A stretch of 64,000 bases of DNA, taken from assembly GCF_002102175.1 (NCBI RefSeq), contig NZ_LQOX01000150.1, positions 19,415 to 83,414 on the forward strand, read 5' to 3'. The stretch comes from Mycobacterium gastri (GTDB taxonomy: Bacteria > Actinomycetota > Actinomycetes > Mycobacteriales > Mycobacteriaceae). The notes beneath the pieces are model-generated. The model searched no databases and was not told where the DNA came from. It worked only from the letters and a program-made list of their open reading frames with translations. A program made the translations under genes and the position numbers. Position 1 is the stretch's first letter. Every line of letters begins with the position of its first letter. This document shows, piece after piece, positions 24,342-32,866 of the stretch.

Positions 24342-25121
24342 TTAGCGGGTTGCCGTCCCCGCTGGACCGGTGTGCAGCGTACGGCGTTGCTTGCGCGGGA
24401 GAAGCCCGGGAATGAGCATGGGCACCCGGTTGCGGTATCGCCGGTAGTCATCGCCCAGCGACCGGCTCAGGTCATGCTCTTCCAGAGGCAGGGCGACCAG
24501 GATGTAACCCGTCGTCATCACCGCGAACAGCAGATGGCCGGCGGTCATCGTGGGCGTTGCCCAGAATGCCACGATGAACCCCAACATGATCGGGTGCCGC
24601 ACCAACCGGTAGAGCATCGTGGTACGGAATTCGAGGTGGGTGTAGGTCCGTTCCCGCGCGGCCAGATAGACCTGCCGCAGGCCGAACAGGTCGAAATGGT
24701 TGATCATGAAGGTCGACGTGAACACGATGACCCAGCCCAGCCAAAACAGCCCCTGCACAAGCAGTTTCGCCGGCGGCCAACTAACGGCCCAGATGACGGC
24801 AGGCATGGTTCGCCATTGCCAGAACAACAGCAACAACAGCAGGCTCGACAACAGCACGTAGGTGCTGCGCTCCACCGTCGCCGGCACGACTCGGGTCCAC
24901 CGTGACTTGAACCACGGGCGCGCCATCACGCTGTGTTGCACCGCGAATAGCCCTAACAGAACGACATCGACCACAACCGCCTCGGACGTGGACGCTGTGA
25001 TGCCGTTGTCGATGGTGCGCGGCACGAGCAGATTGCCGACGAAACCGATCGCGTAAAGGAATGCCGCTACGAAGATCAGGTAGCAGATCGCTCCGTACCC
25101 GACTACCAGTACCCGTCTCAT
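24342..25121 (-). CDS. mddA: MddA-like methanethiol S-methyltransferase (NnrU/isoprenylcysteine methyltransferase fold)
   Basis: A 259-residue membrane protein with about six hydrophobic spans and the C-terminal SAM-binding signature of this membrane methyltransferase fold: RHPIMLGFIVAFWATPTMT followed by PLEEHDLSRSLGDDYRRYRNRVPM. MddA converts methanethiol to dimethyl sulfide with S-adenosylmethionine. The conserved HSVMARPWFKSRWTRVVP loop also fits this family. AGGAGGGC lies five bases before the ATG. It diverges from another methyltransferase gene and converges on the ArsR-rhodanese gene. The substrate assignment is by family only. Confidence 0.8.
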   Translation of the reverse strand: MRRVLVVGYGAICYLIFVAAFLYAIGFVGNLLVPRTIDNGITASTSEAVVVDVVLLGLFAVQHSVMARPWFKSRWTRVVPATVERSTYVLLSSLLLLLLFWQWRTMPAVIWAVSWPPAKLLVQGLFWLGWVIVFTSTFMINHFDLFGLRQVYLAARERTYTHLEFRTTMLYRLVRHPIMLGFIVAFWATPTMTAGHLLFAVMTTGYILVALPLEEHDLSRSLGDDYRRYRNRVPMLIPGLLPRKQRRTLHTGPAGTATR

Positions 25122-25240
25122 GTTTGCCCTCCTGGTTTCGTGGTGCTGCGACGGTCTTGCGCTGTCCAGGGCACGTGGATGCCGGCTCGCCGTTAAACCC
25201 AGGCGCGCCTCCCGTGCGGGCGGTTCGTGAAGTGACGTTT

Positions 25241-25301
25241 GACCTGGTAAGCAGTGGTCACCAGGTCACTATAATCCAATAATCTATAATTCAATAGAGT
25301 A
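25241..25301 (+). promoter_or_regulatory. Operator-like dyad and tandem -10 boxes before the SAM methyltransferase
   Basis: GACCTGGT (25241-25248) and ACCAGGTC (25260-25267) form a perfect 8-bp inverted repeat. Directly after it lie two near-identical 13-mers, CTATAATCCAATA and CTATAATTCAATA, 15 bp apart, each containing TATAAT. The second TATAAT (25285-25290) is 11 bp before the GTG at 25302, which predicts a leaderless mRNA. Confidence 0.55.
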
Positions 25302-26021
25302 GTGACAGAGCCCGCCCGATCGGCCTACCGGCTACCACAGATGGGACTCGATATGTTCTCCGCCCGGCAACCGGAGCTGGCCGTGGAACAGCGCGAACAC
25401 TGGCAGGACACCTACCGGGCACACCCGGCGATGTACGGGCTCGGCCCGTCCCAGCCGGCCACCTACGCACTCGAGGTCTTCCAGGCCGCCGGGGTCAAGC
25501 GGGTCCTGGAATTGGCGGCCGGCCAGGGCCGGGACAGCCTCCATTTCGCCCGCGCGGGTGTGCAGGTGCTGGCCACCGATTTCAGCGATGTCGCGGTGGC
25601 ACAGCTGCGCCGAACCGCACGCGCCCAAGGCGTGGGCGGTCGGGTGCGGGCCCTCGTGCATGATCTGCGCGAGCCACTGCCCGTCGAGGCCGGGTCATTT
25701 GATGCCGTCTTCGCCCACATGGCGTTGTGTATGGCGCTGTCCACCAAGGAAATTCATGCGATCGTCGACGAGGTTCGCCGGGTGCTGAAGCCGGGCGGGA
25801 AGTTCATCTACACCGTTCGGCACACCGGCGATGAGCACTACGGCATGGGACAGTGTCATGGCGACGACATCTTCGAGTGCGGCGGGTTCGCCGTACATTT
25901 CTTCTCCCGCGAACTGGTCGACAGCCTGGCTGCCGACTGGATACTTGAAGACGTACACGCCTTCGAAGAAGGTGAATTGCCCCGGCGGCTGTGGCGCGTC
26001 ACCGTCGCCAAGCCAAAGTAG
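25302..26021 (+). CDS. SAM-dependent class I methyltransferase (TehB/thiopurine-type)
   Basis: A 239-residue soluble methyltransferase. Motif I is VLELAAGQGRDSLHFARAG near residues 68-86, followed by acidic loop VLATDFSDVAVAQL and motif III-like VRRVLKPGGKFIYTVRH. The N-terminus EHWQDTYRAHPAMYGLGPS resembles the tellurite-resistance TehB / thiol- and selenium-methylating group. A likely role is S-, Se- or Te-methylation in detoxification, matching the MddA-like gene next door, but this is inference. It has no clear ribosome site, and the nearby -10 box suggests leaderless translation from the GTG. Similar in type to Rv0329c. Confidence 0.78.
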   Translation: MTEPARSAYRLPQMGLDMFSARQPELAVEQREHWQDTYRAHPAMYGLGPSQPATYALEVFQAAGVKRVLELAAGQGRDSLHFARAGVQVLATDFSDVAVAQLRRTARAQGVGGRVRALVHDLREPLPVEAGSFDAVFAHMALCMALSTKEIHAIVDEVRRVLKPGGKFIYTVRHTGDEHYGMGQCHGDDIFECGGFAVHFFSRELVDSLAADWILEDVHAFEEGELPRRLWRVTVAKPK

Positions 26022-26030
26022 TACCGGTCT

Positions 26031-27398
26031 TCAGGCCAATGCGCCGTCACGTTGCGGGGTAAGCCGCAGGCGTGCCCCATGTTTGGGAACGGTGGTGATG
26101 TTGCGTACCAGCGGACTCTCGCCTTGGGTCGGTCCTGACGCGGTGATGGTGAACTGGCGGAAAATCTCTTGCAGGACAGCGGCGCCTTCGGTCAGCGCGA
26201 ATCCGGAGCCCAGGCAGCGGCGCACACCCCCGCCGAAGGGGAGCCAGGTGTTGGGCGCCACGCCGCCGTCGAGGAATCGGCTGGGACGGAACTCAGTGGG
26301 GTCGGGGTGCGATTCCGCGTCGCCATGAGCCAGCAGGATCGACGTGTTGACTACCGTGCCCGCCGGCAGCCGCCATCCGCCGATCCGCATGGGGACGGTG
26401 AGTTTGCGTGCAGTAGAAGCGATTACGGTGTGTCGGCGCATCCCTTCTTTGAAGACCGCCGTCAAGAACCCGTCATCACCGCCGACGGCGGCCGCCACGA
26501 CCTGGCTTTGGATATCGGGGTTGCGGGCAAGTTCCCAGAGCGTCCAGGACAAGGCCGCGGCCGTTGTCTCATGCCCGGCCAGCAGCAGCGTGATCAGCTG
26601 ATCGCGAAGCTCCGCGTCGGACAGCGGCGTGGTGGCCGTGTCGTTGGTCTGTAGCAGCCGAGACAACACGTCGGTGCGGACTTGAAGATCGGAAGCGCCT
26701 CGGCGGGAGGCGATTTCGCGGTAGAGGAGCTCGTCGATCCGGCGCTGGTTGGACAAGAAACGCTGCCACGGGTTGACGTGTTTGAGCGACGGATAGCGAA
26801 GCACGGCCAGGATCAATGGGTGGATGTCGACGATGTCCGGCAGCCGAGTGGTCAACTCGGCCTTGACTCCTGGGTCGGTGACCCCGAATACGACCCGCAG
26901 AATGACGTCGAGGGTGAGTGCGTTCATGCAATCGAGGCTGTTGATGTGAGCATCGGCAGGCCATCGCGCGATGTGTTCGCGCGCAACGGAGGTGATCATG
27001 TCGCGGTATCCGCGCAGCGCGGCCCGACTGAACGCCGGCATCAGCAGCGAACGTAGCCGCGCGTGCTCGGCTTCGTCGGTGGTCAGCACCGAGTGCTCGC
27101 CCATGACAAAGCCGAGAATCTGGTTGCCTTCGCCGGCGTGCAGGGTCCTGGGGTCGGCCGAGAAAATTTCTTTGATGTGTTCGGGGCGGGTGTAGACCAC
27201 CAGGTGGTCGGCATACGGCGGCACCCGTAGCGAGAAGACGGCTCCGTACTTGCGGTGCATCGCCGGCAGGAACCATTCCCGAAACTTCAGGTACAGCACG
27301 CTTTGGACGAGGCGGGGGAGCTGCGGTCCCGGTGGCAGGCTCGCGGTCGCGGTGTCGCCGTTGAACGCTCCAATAAACCGGACAACCCTGCTGGCCAT
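26031..27398 (-). CDS. cyp135A1: Cytochrome P450, CYP135 type
   Basis: A 455-residue P450 with all diagnostic residues: oxygen-binding A274-G-H-E-T-T279, the K-helix ExxR as E318-G-M-R321, and the heme-binding loop F388-G-G-G-V-R-R-C395-L-G. The N-terminal LPPGPQLPRL proline hinge is present with no membrane anchor before it, as in soluble bacterial P450s. ATG 27398 is preferred because GGGAG lies just upstream. The gene is divergent from a TetR regulator, the same arrangement as Rv0327c/Rv0328, so regulation by that repressor is likely. The substrate is unknown. The symbol is by synteny. Confidence 0.88.
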   Translation of the reverse strand: MASRVVRFIGAFNGDTATASLPPGPQLPRLVQSVLYLKFREWFLPAMHRKYGAVFSLRVPPYADHLVVYTRPEHIKEIFSADPRTLHAGEGNQILGFVMGEHSVLTTDEAEHARLRSLLMPAFSRAALRGYRDMITSVAREHIARWPADAHINSLDCMNALTLDVILRVVFGVTDPGVKAELTTRLPDIVDIHPLILAVLRYPSLKHVNPWQRFLSNQRRIDELLYREIASRRGASDLQVRTDVLSRLLQTNDTATTPLSDAELRDQLITLLLAGHETTAAALSWTLWELARNPDIQSQVVAAAVGGDDGFLTAVFKEGMRRHTVIASTARKLTVPMRIGGWRLPAGTVVNTSILLAHGDAESHPDPTEFRPSRFLDGGVAPNTWLPFGGGVRRCLGSGFALTEGAAVLQEIFRQFTITASGPTQGESPLVRNITTVPKHGARLRLTPQRDGALA

Positions 27399-27416
27399 CA
27401 CGCTCCCGCATCGGTT

Positions 27417-27445
27417 AAACAAATGTTTGATGTAAACAAATGCTT
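27417..27445 (-). promoter_or_regulatory. TetR operator candidate between P450 and regulator
   Basis: AAACAAATGTTT (palindromic arms AAACA/TGTTT) at 27417-27428 and AAACAAATGCTT at 27434-27445, repeated with a 17-bp period, in the 66-bp divergent intergenic region. AT-rich against the background, and well placed to control both genes. Confidence 0.6.
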
Positions 27446-27464
27446 ATCACGGTAGGCTGCAGCT

Positions 27465-28064
27465 GTGCAACAGCCGCGCACCAACCGAGACAAACTGCTC
27501 GACGCCGCCCTCGTCTGCCTACGGGAACGCGGTTACGGAAATACCAGCTCGCGCGACATTGCCCGCGCCGCGGGGGTGAACGTCGCGTCGATCAACTACC
27601 ACTTCGGCGGCAAAGAGTCTCTGCTGGACGACGCGCTCAGCAGGTGCTTTTCGACGTGGAACGAGCGGGTCCGGGAGGCGTTCGATCAGTCCGCGGCGAC
27701 CGGTCCTTCCGGACAGATCCGCGCTGTCCTGGAGGCCACCGTCGACTCGTTTGAGCAGATCCGTCCCGCCGTGTATGCATGTGTCGAGTCGTACGCGCCG
27801 GCGCTGCGCTCGAAGGTGCTCCGAGAACGACTTGCCGCCGGATATGCCGAGGTACGGCAACATTCAGTGGATCTGGCTCGCACCGCGCTCGCCGGCTCCG
27901 ACGTCGACCCGCCCGAGAACCTGGCCGCCATCGTCTCGGTATTGATGGCTGTCATCGACGGCCTGATGATCCAGTGGATTGCCGACCCGTCGGCCACCCC
28001 GCGATCGGCCGACGTTCTGCGAGCACTCGCCGACATCGGCGCCATCGCGCCCCAGTCGTCGTGA
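27465..28064 (+). CDS. TetR-family transcriptional regulator (Rv0328-like)
   Basis: A 199-residue TetR repressor. The DNA-binding domain spans about 7-53: RDKLLDAALVCLRERGYGNTSSRDIARAAGVNVASINYHFGGKESLL is recognised piecewise by its helix-turn-helix (SRDIARAAGVNVAS) and the YHFGGKESLL wing. The C-terminal half is an all-helical ligand domain with a hydrophobic Met/Ile-rich stretch (AAIVSVLMAVIDGLMIQWIAD). Start GTG 27465. It probably represses itself and the divergent P450 gene. The ligand may be a lipid or an azole-like molecule, but nothing in the sequence shows it. Confidence 0.9.
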   Translation: MQQPRTNRDKLLDAALVCLRERGYGNTSSRDIARAAGVNVASINYHFGGKESLLDDALSRCFSTWNERVREAFDQSAATGPSGQIRAVLEATVDSFEQIRPAVYACVESYAPALRSKVLRERLAAGYAEVRQHSVDLARTALAGSDVDPPENLAAIVSVLMAVIDGLMIQWIADPSATPRSADVLRALADIGAIAPQSS

Positions 28065-28304
28065 ATCGCAGGATCGAGGCTAACCAAACTCTGTTGCCGA
28101 GGACCTCTCCCGGAATCACGCAACCCACCGGTTGAACGCATTGCTGATTGACCGGGCCGACTGACTGACGGTACGGCCCTTGTGTGAGCCTTCCCGCTAG
28201 TATCTACTACTCCATAGATGGTTGGAATAGTGCTGGAAGAGGCCGCACGTTCTGCTCGTCGGTCAGCGGATGGGCAACGTGTTCACGGGAAGGGAGTCAA
28301 CATC

Positions 28305-29486
28305 ATGAGTAAGACGATTGTCATCCTCGGGGCCGGTGTTGGCGGTCTCACCACCGCCGACACCCTTCGCCAGCTGCTGCCACCCGAAGATCGGATCATT
28401 CTGGTGGACAAGAGCTTTGACGGGGCCCTCGGCCTTTCGCTGCTCTGGGTGCTACGGGGCTGGCGTCTCCCCGACGAAGTCCGCGTCCGCGCGACCCCGA
28501 CGTCACTACCCGGCGTCGAGCTGGTGGCAGCAACCGTGAGCCACATCGACGTCGGGACCAATGCGGTGCACACCAGCAACGGTGTCCTCGGCTACGACGC
28601 GTTGGTGATCGCCTTGGGTGCCACGCTCGACGAAGCGGCGGTGCCCGGATTGGCGGAAGCACTTCGGGCCGGCGTCGCGGGCCAGTTCTACACGCTTGAC
28701 GGGGCGACGGAACTGCACGCGAAGGTCGACGCGCTGGACCGCGGCCGGATCGTGGTGCTGGTTGCGGGGGTGCCGTTCAAGTGCCCGGCCGCGCCGTTCG
28801 AGGCGGCGTTCCTCATGGCTGCCCAACTCGGCGACCGCTTCGCCAACGGCACCGTACACATCGACACTTTCACACCCGATCCGCTGCCGATGCCCGTCGC
28901 AGGACCCGAGGTCGGCCAGGCGCTGGTGGCGATGCTCGAGGATCGCGGCATCGGTTTCCACGCCCGCAAGGCCGTCACCGCGGTCGACTCGGCGGAACGG
29001 ACGCTGCATTTCGGTGATGGCACGACCGAACCGTTCGACCTGCTTGCGGTGGTTCCGCCGCATGCGCCGTCGGCGGCGGCGCGATCAGCCGGGCTCAGTG
29101 AATCAGGGTGGATACCCGTGGACCCGCAGACGCTGTCCACTAGGGTCGACGGCGTGTGGGCTATCGGTGACGCGACTGTGCTTACTTTGCCGAATGGCAA
29201 GCCGCTGCCCAAGGCGGCAGTGTTCGCCCAATCCCAGGCTGGAGTCGTGGCGCACGGCGTCGCTCGCCATCTCGGCTACGACGTGCCGGAGCGGCTGTTC
29301 ACCGGCGAGGGTGCCTGCTACGTCGAGACCGGTGATCACCAGGCCGCCAAGGGCGCAGGCAACTTCCTGTGCGCGCCGGCACCTTCGGTGACCTTGTACC
29401 CGCCCTCGGCGGCGTTCCACGAAGAGAAAGTTGCCCAAGAAAGGGCCTGGCTGGACCGCTGGAATACGCTAACGTCGGCACGGTGA
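28305..29486 (+). CDS. FAD-dependent sulfide:quinone reductase-like flavoprotein (Rv0331-like)
   Basis: A 393-residue pyridine-nucleotide/SQR-type flavoprotein. The FAD-binding GAGVGGL lies at about 9-15, the second nucleotide motif in VLVAGVPFKCPAAPFEAA, and the C-terminal FAD motif VWAIGDAT at ~284-291. Cysteines at 160, 338 and 356 match the positions used by sulfide:quinone oxidoreductases, which turn sulfide into polysulfide and pass electrons to the quinone pool. GGGAAGGGAG precedes the ATG at 28305. It overlaps the next gene by four bases. Sulfide oxidation is likely but not certain, since the family also holds NADH dehydrogenase-like members. Confidence 0.8.
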   Translation: MSKTIVILGAGVGGLTTADTLRQLLPPEDRIILVDKSFDGALGLSLLWVLRGWRLPDEVRVRATPTSLPGVELVAATVSHIDVGTNAVHTSNGVLGYDALVIALGATLDEAAVPGLAEALRAGVAGQFYTLDGATELHAKVDALDRGRIVVLVAGVPFKCPAAPFEAAFLMAAQLGDRFANGTVHIDTFTPDPLPMPVAGPEVGQALVAMLEDRGIGFHARKAVTAVDSAERTLHFGDGTTEPFDLLAVVPPHAPSAAARSAGLSESGWIPVDPQTLSTRVDGVWAIGDATVLTLPNGKPLPKAAVFAQSQAGVVAHGVARHLGYDVPERLFTGEGACYVETGDHQAAKGAGNFLCAPAPSVTLYPPSAAFHEEKVAQERAWLDRWNTLTSAR

Positions 29487-30286
29487 CCGACGGCCAAGAG
29501 GGTTACCCGCTGGTTGCACCAAAGGACTTCGACGCGCCTTCGGTGTTTCGCCCCGCAAATCTGCTGCGCGAGGCTCGCCGTCAAAAGTCGTTGCCGGACA
29601 ATCCTGTTCCGGCGGTGTGTGTTCTGGATCCCGACGGGGACGTAGTACGGCACCTGGCCCGGGCCGGGAGCGGATATCGCCACCTGGGTTGGGCCTGCTA
29701 CCACACCGAGATGTGGGTCGTCGAGGTCGACGGGCTCGAAATCGGGGTTGTCGGAATGGCTGTCGGCGCGCCGTTTGCGGTGTTAGTCGCCGAGCAGCTG
29801 TCCGTATCCGGCGCATCATTGCTCGTGAGCATCACGTCCGCGGGACGTATCAGCGGCAGCGAGACACCGCCCTATTTCGTGCTCATCGAGCGGGCGCTTC
29901 GCGACGAAGGAACCAGCGCGCACTACGTTGCGCCCGGCGAATGGAGCTATCTGGCCGCGGGCCTCAAAGACAAACTCCGAAATGCCTTCGACCAGAACGG
30001 TGTCCACGTAGTGGCAGGAAGTTCCTGGACGACCGATGCTCCCTACCGGGAAACGGCACTGGCCATCAAGGAAGCCGAGCGGCGCGGAATCGCATGCGTC
30101 GAGATGGAGGCCGCAGCGCTGTACGCCTACGCCGCTGCGGCCGGCCGGAACGTCGTCTGCCTGGCGCACATCACCAACACCATGGCCGTTGACGGCGACG
30201 ACTTCGAAAAAGGCAGCGACAACGGAGTCAACGTTTCGCTCGCGGTGGCCTACGCCGTCGCGACGGCGATCCTTGGCTCGCCGTAG
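29483..30286 (+). CDS. Nucleoside phosphorylase-like protein
   Basis: A 267-residue enzyme of the purine/uridine phosphorylase (NP-I) superfamily. Recognisable parts are VGMAVGAPFAVLVAEQL (phosphate loop region), SITSAGRISG, and IACVEMEAAALYAYAAAAGRNVVCLAHITNTM. The EMEA motif is the ribose-binding Glu-Met-Glu of the family. It starts with GTG inside the GTGA overlap with the SQR-like gene, so the two are translationally coupled. Possible substrates are purine or methylthio-nucleosides, and the coupling to a flavoprotein is unusual. I know no counterpart here in M. tuberculosis. Confidence 0.8.
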   Translation: MTDGQEGYPLVAPKDFDAPSVFRPANLLREARRQKSLPDNPVPAVCVLDPDGDVVRHLARAGSGYRHLGWACYHTEMWVVEVDGLEIGVVGMAVGAPFAVLVAEQLSVSGASLLVSITSAGRISGSETPPYFVLIERALRDEGTSAHYVAPGEWSYLAAGLKDKLRNAFDQNGVHVVAGSSWTTDAPYRETALAIKEAERRGIACVEMEAAALYAYAAAAGRNVVCLAHITNTMAVDGDDFEKGSDNGVNVSLAVAYAVATAILGSP

Positions 30287-30426
30287 TTTTCGTTCGGCGT
30301 TGCGGCTGCTTGAACAACAGCGTCGCTTCCAAGAATTCGTCAAGCATCCGGGTAGCGCTGGCCACGAGGATTTTTCGTGTCAACCAAGCGGCCGCGTGGC
30401 GGCCAGCAACCAGATAGGTGCCGAAC

Positions 30427-30717
30427 ATGACCAACGGCCGCCAGGCGACTGCGTTTCCACCGGCTGACTCTGTGAGCTCGTTAGCGATTAGCGGCTTTGC
30501 GATCGCGGCGTTGGTGACGAGTGTGCTGGGCCTGCTATATGTGAGCATTCCCCTGGGAATCGTCGCGCTCTACCAGATCGCCCACCGCCGCCAGCAGGGT
30601 CGTGAACTTGCGATAGCCGCGCTGGTGATCTCCGCATGGTGGCTGTCCTCCCTTGTCGCGATTGCCGTCGCAATACTCCTCGTGTGGCTCACGCGTCCCG
30701 TTCGCCACTCGCGCTGA
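30427..30717 (+). CDS. DUF4190-type small membrane protein
   Basis: A 96-residue protein with two transmembrane helices (SLAISGFAIAALVTSVLGLLYVSIPLGIVAL and ELAIAALVISAWWLSSLVAIAVAILLVWL segments) joined by a basic loop AHRRQQGR. The GxxALxxxxxG pattern is the DUF4190 signature, a domain of unknown function common in actinobacteria. ATG 30427 has AGG about nine bases upstream. A GTG at 30418 in the same frame is the alternative start. Confidence 0.75.
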   Translation: MTNGRQATAFPPADSVSSLAISGFAIAALVTSVLGLLYVSIPLGIVALYQIAHRRQQGRELAIAALVISAWWLSSLVAIAVAILLVWLTRPVRHSR

Positions 30718-30795
30718 GTTCGCGCCACGACCTACGCGGGGTAACGGCGCCATGACCGAACTCCGCGCCGCGGATAACTGCGGGCCGCGAGTAGC

Positions 30796-31560
30796 GTGAC
30801 CGCCGTGGATTACACGTCGGCATATCTTGACCAGACCCGCCAATTTGGTGACCTCATCCGCAACGCCGACCAATCGACGCCGGTGCCGAGTTGTCCGGGC
30901 TGGAACCTGGGACAGCTGTTCCGCCACGTCGGGCGCGGGGACCGCTGGGCGGCGCAGATAGTGCGCGATCGACTGGACAGCTTCTTGGACCCGCGCAGTG
31001 TCGAAGAGGGAAAGCCGCCACCGGATCTGGACGACGCCATCACCTGGCTGCGCGGTGGAGCACAGCGTCTGGTCGAGGCCGTCGAGCAGACTGGTGCGGA
31101 AACGCCGGTATGGACATTTCTCGGTCCGAGGCCGGCGGGCTGGTGGATCCGGCGCCGGCTGCACGAGGTGGCGGTGCATCGCGCCGATGCCGCAATCGCC
31201 GCCGGGAGCGAATTCACGCTGGAACCGGACATCGCAGCCGACGGAATCAGTGAATTTCTGCAGCGAATCGCGGTCCAGGCCGGCGGCGACGATGCTGCTT
31301 TACCCCTTCAGGCCGGTGACACCTTACATCTGCACGCCACCGATCCGGGACTGGGTGCCGCCGGGGAATGGACGGTCGGCGTCGACGCGGGCCGGATCAC
31401 TTGGTCGCACGAACATGGCAAGGGAACCGTGGCGCTTCGCGGCAGCGCAGCCGAGCTGCTGCTGGCGATGGCGCGCCGACTTCCGGTCGCCGACACCGGT
31501 ATCGAAGTGTTCGGTGACCATGCCGTGTGGCGGAAATGGCTGGATGGCACGCCTCTTTAG
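30796..31560 (+). CDS. Maleylpyruvate isomerase-family, mycothiol-dependent DinB-fold protein (Rv0332-like)
   Basis: A 254-residue protein of the DinB/mycothiol maleylpyruvate isomerase superfamily. The helical bundle contains the metal-binding His residues in QLFRHVGRGDRWAAQ and RRLHEVAVHRADAA, with the conserved PSCPGWNLGQL near the start. A smaller C-terminal alpha/beta domain follows. Family members carry out mycothiol-dependent isomerisation or thiol transfer, or modify small thiol conjugates. GTG 30796 start. Substrate unknown. It precedes a SnoaL-like gene and rmlA on the same strand. Confidence 0.82.
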   Translation: MTAVDYTSAYLDQTRQFGDLIRNADQSTPVPSCPGWNLGQLFRHVGRGDRWAAQIVRDRLDSFLDPRSVEEGKPPPDLDDAITWLRGGAQRLVEAVEQTGAETPVWTFLGPRPAGWWIRRRLHEVAVHRADAAIAAGSEFTLEPDIAADGISEFLQRIAVQAGGDDAALPLQAGDTLHLHATDPGLGAAGEWTVGVDAGRITWSHEHGKGTVALRGSAAELLLAMARRLPVADTGIEVFGDHAVWRKWLDGTPL

Positions 31561-31571
31561 ACTGGCAGACC

Positions 31572-31946
31572 ATGACCACTTCGGAGATCGCCACGGTGTT
31601 GGCTTGGCACGACGCGTTGAATGCCGGTGATGTGGAGACATTGGTGTCGTTGTCGAGCGACGACATCGACATCGGTGATGCGCATGGGGCGGTGCAGGGT
31701 CATGATGCGCTACGCAGATGGGCGGGCTCGGTGACGGCGGCGGCGGAGCTTGGGCGGATGTATGTGCACGACGGCGTCGTGGTGGTCGAGCAGAAGATCA
31801 CCGGCCGTGACGATCCCGGGGCCGTCACAACCGCCGCGTCGGCATTCCGCGTGGTACGAGATCATGTCACCGCGGTCTTCCGTCATGACGACTTGGCGTC
31901 GGCGCTAGCGGCCACCGAACTCACCGACGAAGACCTGGTGGACTAA
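31572..31946 (+). CDS. SnoaL-like small protein (Rv0333-like)
   Basis: A 124-residue protein with an NTF2/SnoaL-like layout: first helix VLAWHDALNAGDVETLVSLSSDDIDIGD, then GAVQGHDALRRWAG, then strands AFRVVRDHVTAVFRHDDLASA. No specific activity can be assigned. ATG 31572. It lies 11 bp before rmlA and 11 bp after the DinB-like gene, so the three probably form one transcript. Confidence 0.78.
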   Translation: MTTSEIATVLAWHDALNAGDVETLVSLSSDDIDIGDAHGAVQGHDALRRWAGSVTAAAELGRMYVHDGVVVVEQKITGRDDPGAVTTAASAFRVVRDHVTAVFRHDDLASALAATELTDEDLVD

Positions 31947-31956
31947 GGAGCCGCTG

Positions 31957-32823
31957 ATGCGCGGAATCATCTTGGCCGGTGGTTCGGGGACTCGGTTGTA
32001 TCCGATCACCATGGGGATCAGTAAGCAGCTGTTGCCGGTCTACGACAAGCCGATGATCTACTATCCGTTGACCACCCTGATGATGGCCGGTATCCGCGAT
32101 ATTCAGGTGATCACGACCGCCCATGATGCGCCGGGGTTTCATCGTCTGCTCGGCGACGGCAGACACTTCGGGGTCAATATCAGCTACGCAACCCAGGATC
32201 GGCCCGACGGGCTGGCGCAGGCGTTCGTCATCGGTGCCGATCACATCGGCAACGACTCGGTGGCGTTGGTGTTGGGGGACAACATCTTTTACGGTCCCGG
32301 TCTGGGGACTAGCCTGAGCCGATTCCAATCCATCAGCGGCGGAGCGGTTTTCGCTTATTGGGTGGCTAACCCGTCGGCTTACGGGGTGGTCGAGTTCGGT
32401 GCTGACGGTCTGGCGGTGTCGTTGGAGGAAAAGCCGGCCACGCCGAAGTCGCATTATGCGGTGCCGGGGCTATATTTCTACGACAACGACGTGATCGAGA
32501 TCGCCAGGGGTTTGAAGAAATCGGCGCGTGGGGAGTATGAGATCACCGAGATTAACCAGGTCTATCTCGGCCAGGGCCGGTTGGCGGTGGAGGTACTGGC
32601 TCGGGGCACGGCGTGGCTGGATACCGGCACCTTCGACTCGCTGCTGGATGCCGCCGATTTTGTCCGGACGCTGGAACGTCGGCAAGGACTCAAGGTCAGC
32701 ATCCCCGAGGAAGTGGCGTGGCGGCTGGGCTGGATCGATGATCAGCAGTTGGCCCAGCGCGGGCGCAGTTTGGACAAGTCCGGATACGGCAGCTACTTAC
32801 TGGATCTGTTGGAACGCAACTGA
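31957..32823 (+). CDS. rmlA: Glucose-1-phosphate thymidylyltransferase
   Basis: A 288-residue nucleotidyltransferase that makes dTDP-glucose, the first step toward dTDP-rhamnose for the arabinogalactan linker. The P-loop-like GGSGTRLYPIT at residues 8-18, KPMIYYPLTTLMMAGI and VLGDNIFYGPG are the diagnostic motifs. GSLAVSLEEKP-like and WLDTGTFDSLLDAADFV are present. Full length, with ATG 31957 after TAAGGAGC. Essential in mycobacteria by family knowledge. It matches Rv0334. Confidence 0.97.
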   Translation: MRGIILAGGSGTRLYPITMGISKQLLPVYDKPMIYYPLTTLMMAGIRDIQVITTAHDAPGFHRLLGDGRHFGVNISYATQDRPDGLAQAFVIGADHIGNDSVALVLGDNIFYGPGLGTSLSRFQSISGGAVFAYWVANPSAYGVVEFGADGLAVSLEEKPATPKSHYAVPGLYFYDNDVIEIARGLKKSARGEYEITEINQVYLGQGRLAVEVLARGTAWLDTGTFDSLLDAADFVRTLERRQGLKVSIPEEVAWRLGWIDDQQLAQRGRSLDKSGYGSYLLDLLERN

Positions 32824-32866
32824 TTTCGGCCAATCGAAGGCATGCCGAGGTACGTCGGCTACGTCT

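Noticed and set aside
24372..24905. 177-codon plus-strand frame over mddA
   Set aside because: Antisense to a clear membrane methyltransferase. Gln/Arg/His-rich shadow.
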